This document shows positions 59,261 through 64,000 of a DNA stretch of 64,000 nucleotides, piece by piece. The stretch is from Polytrichum commune (taxonomy: Eukaryota > Streptophyta > Polytrichopsida > Polytrichales > Polytrichaceae), in assembly GCA_950295325.1 (NCBI GenBank), contig OX485806.1, positions 55,671,169-55,735,168 on the forward strand, given 5' to 3'. Positions within the stretch are counted from its first letter, which is position 1. Each line of letters begins with the position of its first letter. A program made the position numbers and the translations under genes. The notes under the pieces were generated by a model. The model searched no databases. It was not told where the DNA came from and saw only the letters and a program-made list of their open reading frames with translations.

Positions 59261-61429
59261 GAGCTGCAATGCTATTCCCGCAGTTGCGCCCTGAACGGCT
59301 CAAACTTGGAGACTGGCTGGAAGGATAGTCGCAAGTTGCACTAACCAATTCATAAGCAGTCATGTTCCGGGCTCATGGTTGAGATCGGAGCTGCCCATTA
59401 TTGAAGCCAAACGGGCGACGAATATATATATCAGCGTCACGTAGTGCCTTGTGAAGCTTCTTCCTATTTCGGGATTGTGTTTCGGAGAGACAGTGGCCAC
59501 ACCTGTTCCATGTAACATGACCATGTCCAACCAAGACGACGGCTATGCACCTCGGTATGTGCAGGCAGCACACCTCGGAGCAAGGAACCGTGTAACAGTT
59601 GGGGGCACATCACACATAAAACTGAAGGACCGTGACCATTTCCAACTAAGGGCCCGGCAGCGGCAAGCAAAATACACAGTTTGGAGCACACAAGATATAG
59701 CAAACACTACATTCACGGGCGAATGGGGCAGAAAATTACACATACATGCGCGGAGATAGAGAATGTTGTGCATATCCACATCGGAAGGAAAGCAAGGCAC
59801 CCATAAAATTATCCTGAAATAAACACATTGCACATACAAGCAGAACCCAACATTGCCACACTCGGATGGGCCAGCATTCCAAAAGCAAAAAAAACTGCAG
59901 GCCTGCAAGTGGCAATAATTCGGTGCAGAGACCGGTTTGAAACCATGGCCGCAATATGGATTCTAGCTATGCAAACCACCCGCGAACCCATGTCTCGGTC
60001 GCAGAGTAGAGAAACTGGCGCAGAGCACATATTTAAGTATGTGAATTCTAAGTCTGGTACTAGTGTTTTTTATGTCACAGAGGTCTGCTCTTGTTGCTGG
60101 CTCCGTTCGCCCATGAAACCATCCGGGCGGTGGTCGGGGGACTTGGAGATCCAACTGCCAATCGTGACTGCATTCGAAGGGAATTCGTGTTCCTGTCTGC
60201 AGTAGCTTAGGCCGCCATGGTGGCCGGGATGAGCAGCATGGAAAATGGAGGCTGTTTGCAGAGAATCCAACCTCAAAAAGGACCCATTTAAAACCAATGT
60301 AGCCCATGCCCTCACTCTTCGTAGCACGCCATTGAATCCCTCCCACTAGTGCTCCCCGCAGTTGCAGCCAATACCGGGTGTCGTGACATTCTCAACACCA
60401 ATTCTCGCCATTGCTCCCTCCAGCTAAACCCGTGGGTAGTGTTGATGCAGGCGGTGAAATCTCAATCCAGGAGTGGAAGGCTGCACATATATAGAGCTGC
60501 AGGTTGGACGAACAGACGAGGAGGGTGGAGGATGGGAAGGGGGAGAAACGGTCGACTAGTTATGTTGCAAGATCCGCATAAGGGAGGGCCTGCCAGGGAA
60601 GGCAGCACGTTCTGGGCTCACCGGGCGAATACGATCTGCTGCTCTTCCCCTGCGCACATCAAACCCGTGTTCCGATCCCAAGAGGCAAAACCCTAAACTC
60701 TATCACCCCACCCCTGTCTGGGGCGATGCGTGGAAGAGTATGTAGCGGATTAAACGCCAAGCACACCTATATATATATCTCGCGGAGCACGACAAAACCA
60801 CAGCACCGCCCACCGCAATGTGCATACATGCGAGGATCGTGTATTGCCGATTCCACAAGCAACCCACCGCACATGAGGCAGCTCCCAAACAAATAGGCAC
60901 CAGAATGGCGACACTTCTTCAAGTCCTCATTCCTACGTCAGAAGATTGGTCGCGAAGCTTCAACACGGTGAGGCGGCGAAACTCTGGGGAGAGGGACAGG
61001 GGGAGAAGATTGTCCCACAAACAACAATGAAAATGCTCCCACCCGCACAACCAAATGCTCCCACCCGACCACACAAATGTCCAGCCAAACGACTAGGAAA
61101 AAAGAAGAAGCATGCACTACTCACCCGAACTGCAGCTCCCGAAGCTCACTGTCAAGTGTAGTCACAGGTGCACGCTCCATCTCACTTCGAACGAACCTGG
61201 GAGCATGGGAGGTGGGGAGGCGTCGGAGCGTGGGAGGCGACAGAGACGTTTGGATGAAAGTGCGGGGTGCTCCGGCACAGGCGCACCCTGTGCGGCCCCC
61301 CCTCATGTGCCCGGCTCATGGACCGGGTAAGCTGCCTACCCGGTTGGTAGCTTCCGGGTAGGCCCTTTTCAAACGCCGTCCCGGCCCAGCACCACTGGGT
61401 GCAGCCAGGCTCTAAGGCTAGTTCACATA

Positions 61430-61662
61430 GGGTTCCAAGTCCCAAGTCCCAATCTTTGAGCCTCAAGAAACCATTAAAATATGGTCATTAAAGTCGGATT
61501 TTGATTATTTTATGCAAAAATATTCATGAGACTTGTGTTGAGAGTTGGGTCTAGTTTTTTGTACGAACCAGTTTTCAACACAAATCTCAAGCCTCACCTC
61601 CAAAAAGTGTTGCCATGTGGACATCCATGTCATACTTGGGACATAGGACTTGGGACCCTTTG
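61430..61662. repeat. Inverted repeat at the right border of the GC-rich block
   Basis: GGGTTCCAAGTCCCAAGTCC near 61430 returns inverted near 61660 (with four or so mismatches), enclosing about 230 bases. It may be a small MITE lying between the Harbinger block and the gypsy RNase H. No clear duplication was seen. Confidence 0.4.
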
Positions 61663-61679
61663 TGACCCGGCATTAAATT

Positions 61680-62268
61680 TTCCACTCACCAATTTTCCTT
61701 CATCTTCTACATATGGTTTGCTTAGTCTTTTATTCCTATTTTATTCTTTTTGGTCACCTCTGGTGAGAATAGTCTTCCATGCGTTGAATACTCCATGAAA
61801 GGTGGCCTTCATTCCACTTTGGGTTGAATGTGAACCATGAACATATTAACTTCCGGGAATTGGTCGCCAACTCTTTTTGCATGTTCCCCACTTTCTATGG
61901 TAGATGGGTGTTATGCCATTACATGTTTCCATCCATAACTATAAACTGTCTAAAATTTGTACTCTTGTAGCAAAAACATCCACCTTGTAATCCTTTTTTA
62001 TACCAATAATTTGTTGGTCAAGTATAGCAAAGCTTGGAAGTTGATGTAAAAGATAAAATGATTTGTTGGTAGGTAGTGATGTAACTTTTGCACCAAGTAA
62101 ACCATTGCTAAAACTTTGCTTTTGATTGTAGTATAGTTTTACTCTTCATTTTGTGAAGAATATGCTAGCAAAATATAATGGAGAATCCACCATTTTTCAA
62201 ATGTTTTGTACCAACATTACTCCTATAGCTATGTTTGATGCATCACAAGTATCAAACATAGCTATAGG
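61680..62268 (-). pseudogene. RNase H part of the third gypsy element
   Basis: Minus-strand frames give CDASNIAIGVMLVQN near 62250, LAMVYLVQKLHHYLPTNHF, LLYLTNKLL, RITRWMFLLQEYKF and VGDQFPEVNMFMVHIQP, the usual gypsy RNase H and the linker to integrase. Frames shift several times and stops are frequent, so this is an old copy. The continuing integrase zinc domain is at 51162-51352 on the same strand, about 10 kb away. Confidence 0.7.
62222..62268. repeat. 47-bp near-perfect hairpin
   Basis: CCTATAGCTATGTTTGAT (62222-62239) returns inverted at 62251-62268. One arm lies in the RNase H coding sequence, and the homology seems to stop at the other arm, so the hairpin probably marks a rearrangement point. 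Confidence 0.6.
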
Positions 62269-62781
62269 ATCCAATATATAGCTAGGGTCCAAGGCAGAAT
62301 GGCGTTTTTGGTTTCCCAATGGAAAAAAATTCAAGTTTGCCCACTTTGAAAGCCTCTAGAGAGATCACAAATTGGTATTTTATCTTGAAATTTTTACCAT
62401 GAACCTGAAATCAAGTTGTTAGTATGCCTACCAAACTTCAAAGCCAAATAATTCATCAAAAAAAATTTATTCAAAATCTACCAATAGCTGTGGAAAAAGT
62501 TTCATTCCTACCAACTTCGACAGCCTCCCAAGAATTGAAAAAAAATTTCCTTACTTTGATATTTTTTTGGTAGAAATGGAATATATGGTAAAAATCTAGA
62601 GTCTAAAAGATTAGTTAAAAAAAAGATATTTCCAATCTACCAACATGTGTTATTTTGCGGTATGCTTGTGGAAATCATTTTCACTACAACCAACTTTGAC
62701 ACCCTTCCAATGGCTAAAAAATGGCCCATTTGCCATGAAATTCTTATCACAAGATAAGCTACATGTTAATGATAAGTGTGT
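62269..62781. other. Non-coding stretch
   Basis: AT-rich, repeats of CCAACTTYGACA-type phrases near 62500-62700, no gene recognised on either strand. Confidence 0.4.
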
Positions 62782-64000
62782 TGTGAGCCCAAAATGGTGC
62801 CCACATGTGTTCTTAACCTTTTGAAACTATTAGAAGTTATGTTTTGATGTTTTATGATTATTCACAAAAATATAAAAAGAGTGAGGCTTGAGTGAAGTTA
62901 TGTTTAGACCTTAGGTTGATTAGAAGTTTAGAGGTGTGAAGAAAGTTCCTTAGTTAGGTGAGTATAGTGTGTGGTGAACCAAGGGTGGCTCCTTGAGTTA
63001 AATGTTTGAATTAGGATCTATGTTGTTGGTTTAAGAGTTGAAGGCTTAAATGATAAGATAAGAGCCTATAAAGTAGGAAAGGATCAAAAAGTTTATCTTG
63101 AGCCTTGGGGGTGCCCACCTACTCTCTTGAAGGATAAGATGAGAGCCTACAAAGTAGGAAATGATCAAAAGGTTTATCTTGAGCCTTGGGGGTGCTCACC
63201 TACTCTCTTGAAGGCTTAAATGATAGGATGAGAGCCTACAAAGTAGGAAATGATCAAAAGGTTTATCTTAAGCCTTGGGGGTGCTCACCTACTCCTTTTC
63301 ACCTCACTATATAATCCTCACTCTCCCCTCTCCTTTTTTTTTTTTCTTTGTGCTCCTTAGCACCCCACCTGTTATTAATGTGGGTGTGTAGGAAGCAAAA
63401 AAAGAGCACGTGTGTGTGCAAGATCTCAAGGTGAAGAACCAAGACTAATTAGCCTTAAAATTAGTTGACACTTGTAAGGAGTAGTCTTTGGTTTGAGGCA
63501 TTTAGAGTTTAGCTCGTTGTGTTTAACTTATAGAATTTAGACTTATATCATTTAAATTTATAGTGTTTAGAATTATGACATTTAGAATTGTAGCATCTAG
63601 ATTCATGTTAGATTTAAAGCATTCAACCTTGTAGGCTTTAAGGCGGAGGCCACTTAGGCTAGCTGCTGGTTTGAAGTTGGAGGCAGTCGGCTTAGTTGCC
63701 AAACCCACCCCCCTTAAGCGTCCTAGTCCGGGTGATGGTCTTGAGAATCACATGTAGTGTATGTAGCGTGAAAATTGATCTCTTCACATCATTAAGCATT
63801 CGTGTCATTTTGAATTACTTTGTTTATTTAGAAGTAGCCTTTTGGCTTGTGGTCGCGTTGGCCTTTTCTAGGGTCCAACCGGCGGCCTTGGCAACACAAA
63901 CTCTCAAGGATATTCTCCTTTGGCCTTTGATTATCCTTTCCTTCAACTTGCCCTTGCTAGAGTCCTCCATTTTATCCATTTCTTATAAGCGATTGAATCT
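62782..64000 (+). repeat. LTR-like sequence, family A start, runs to the window edge
   Basis: The start TGTGAGCCCAAAATGGTGCC matches family A LTRs. A TATA-like CTATATAATCC lies at about 63307. Near 63690 the sequence CCTTAAGCGTCCTAGTCCGG matches the inner end of family A in the opposite orientation, so two LTR pieces in opposite directions may meet here. No far end is visible. Confidence 0.45.
63053..63300 (+). repeat. Three tandem copies of an 81-89 bp unit
   Basis: AGAGCCTA(T/C)AAAGTAGGAAA occurs at 63061, 63142 and 63231, each followed by GATCAAAA(A/G)GTTTATCTT and AGCCTTGGGGGTGC. The copies differ by few bases. They lie upstream of the TATA-like box in the LTR-like sequence and could be an LTR enhancer array; that is inference. 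Confidence 0.8.

Larger units (their letters stand above)
51353..61302. mobile_element. GC-rich block, probable PIF/Harbinger element
   Basis: Composition rises sharply at the G-run at 51353 and stays GC-rich (apart from the nested 52402-53708 element) to about 61.3-61.4 kb. The block holds the two genes typical of autonomous PIF/Harbinger elements. The left end G-run then CACACCTGTGG and the right end GTGCGGCCCCCCC (about 61290-61302) are roughly inverse, and TAA precedes the left end while TCA follows the right one, so a decayed TAA duplication is possible. The right border is uncertain by 100 bases or more. The rest of the block (51.4-52.4, 53.7-54.7, 57.5-61.3 kb) shows no gene I can name. 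Confidence 0.45.

Noticed and set aside
59373-60900. Many overlapping 60-127 codon frames on both strands
   Set aside because: No motif, no consistent splice pattern; counted as GC-rich background of the Harbinger block.

Overview
This window is nuclear DNA of a green-lineage (streptophyte) eukaryote. The evidence is one intact, intron-rich plant gene of the DM13/DOMON/cytochrome b561 family, one exon matching plant peroxisomal acyl-CoA oxidase, and many nested plant-type transposons (Ty3/gypsy, Mutator-like, PIF/Harbinger, small inverted-repeat elements). A Ty3/gypsy pol that carries a cytosine-5 DNA methyltransferase points to a charophyte alga: from memory, such retrotransposon methyltransferases were reported in charophytes and dinoflagellates (de Mendoza and colleagues, 2018). 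A repeat-rich Chara/Nitella-like genome would fit, but that is inference.

Layout. 1-7867 (minus): decayed gypsy pol in the order protease, C5 methyltransferase, reverse transcriptase, RNase H, integrase, broken by two solo LTRs with 5-bp target duplications. 7868-11281 (plus): two 3' integrase fragments of another gypsy family, each followed by LTR sequence. 11282-15909: no gene seen. 15910-25439 (plus): the host gene, 14 GT-AG exons, 927 codons, no lesion. 25440-31250: non-coding sequence with two precise small elements (3-bp TTA and 4-bp TTAA duplications) and one acyl-CoA oxidase exon (minus).

31250-33171 plus 47059-47.5 kb: a second relative of the methyltransferase-type gypsy pol (plus). 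Its C-terminal PHD-finger region is split by a 13.9-kb Mutator-like element at 33172-47058 with an 11-bp target duplication. That element holds a decayed MULE transposase with a SWIM finger (minus, itself split by a solo LTR) and, divergently, a multi-exon gene joining a ParB-like domain to a beta-class (N6-adenine/N4-cytosine type) DNA methyltransferase-like domain. Between the two gene starts lies an array of twelve 65-bp units, each centred on a palindrome related to GTGCGTTAACGCAC.

47.5-51.1 kb: a candidate LTR, one G-run terminal-repeat MITE and hairpins. 51.35 to about 61.3 kb: a GC-rich block inserted in a third gypsy element (integrase zinc domain on its left, RNase H on its right, both minus). 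It holds an intact PIF/Harbinger transposase and a Myb/SANT protein gene that converge and overlap at their 3' ends, and is itself broken by a 1.3-kb element with an 8-bp duplication. 62.8-64 kb: LTR-like sequence with an internal tandem repeat.

Main point: two unrelated transposon classes in this window each carry a different type of DNA methyltransferase gene, and one of them has a palindrome array in its own control region. Both methyltransferase genes are broken here. Exon limits and domain names come from reading the sequence alone, without database searches.
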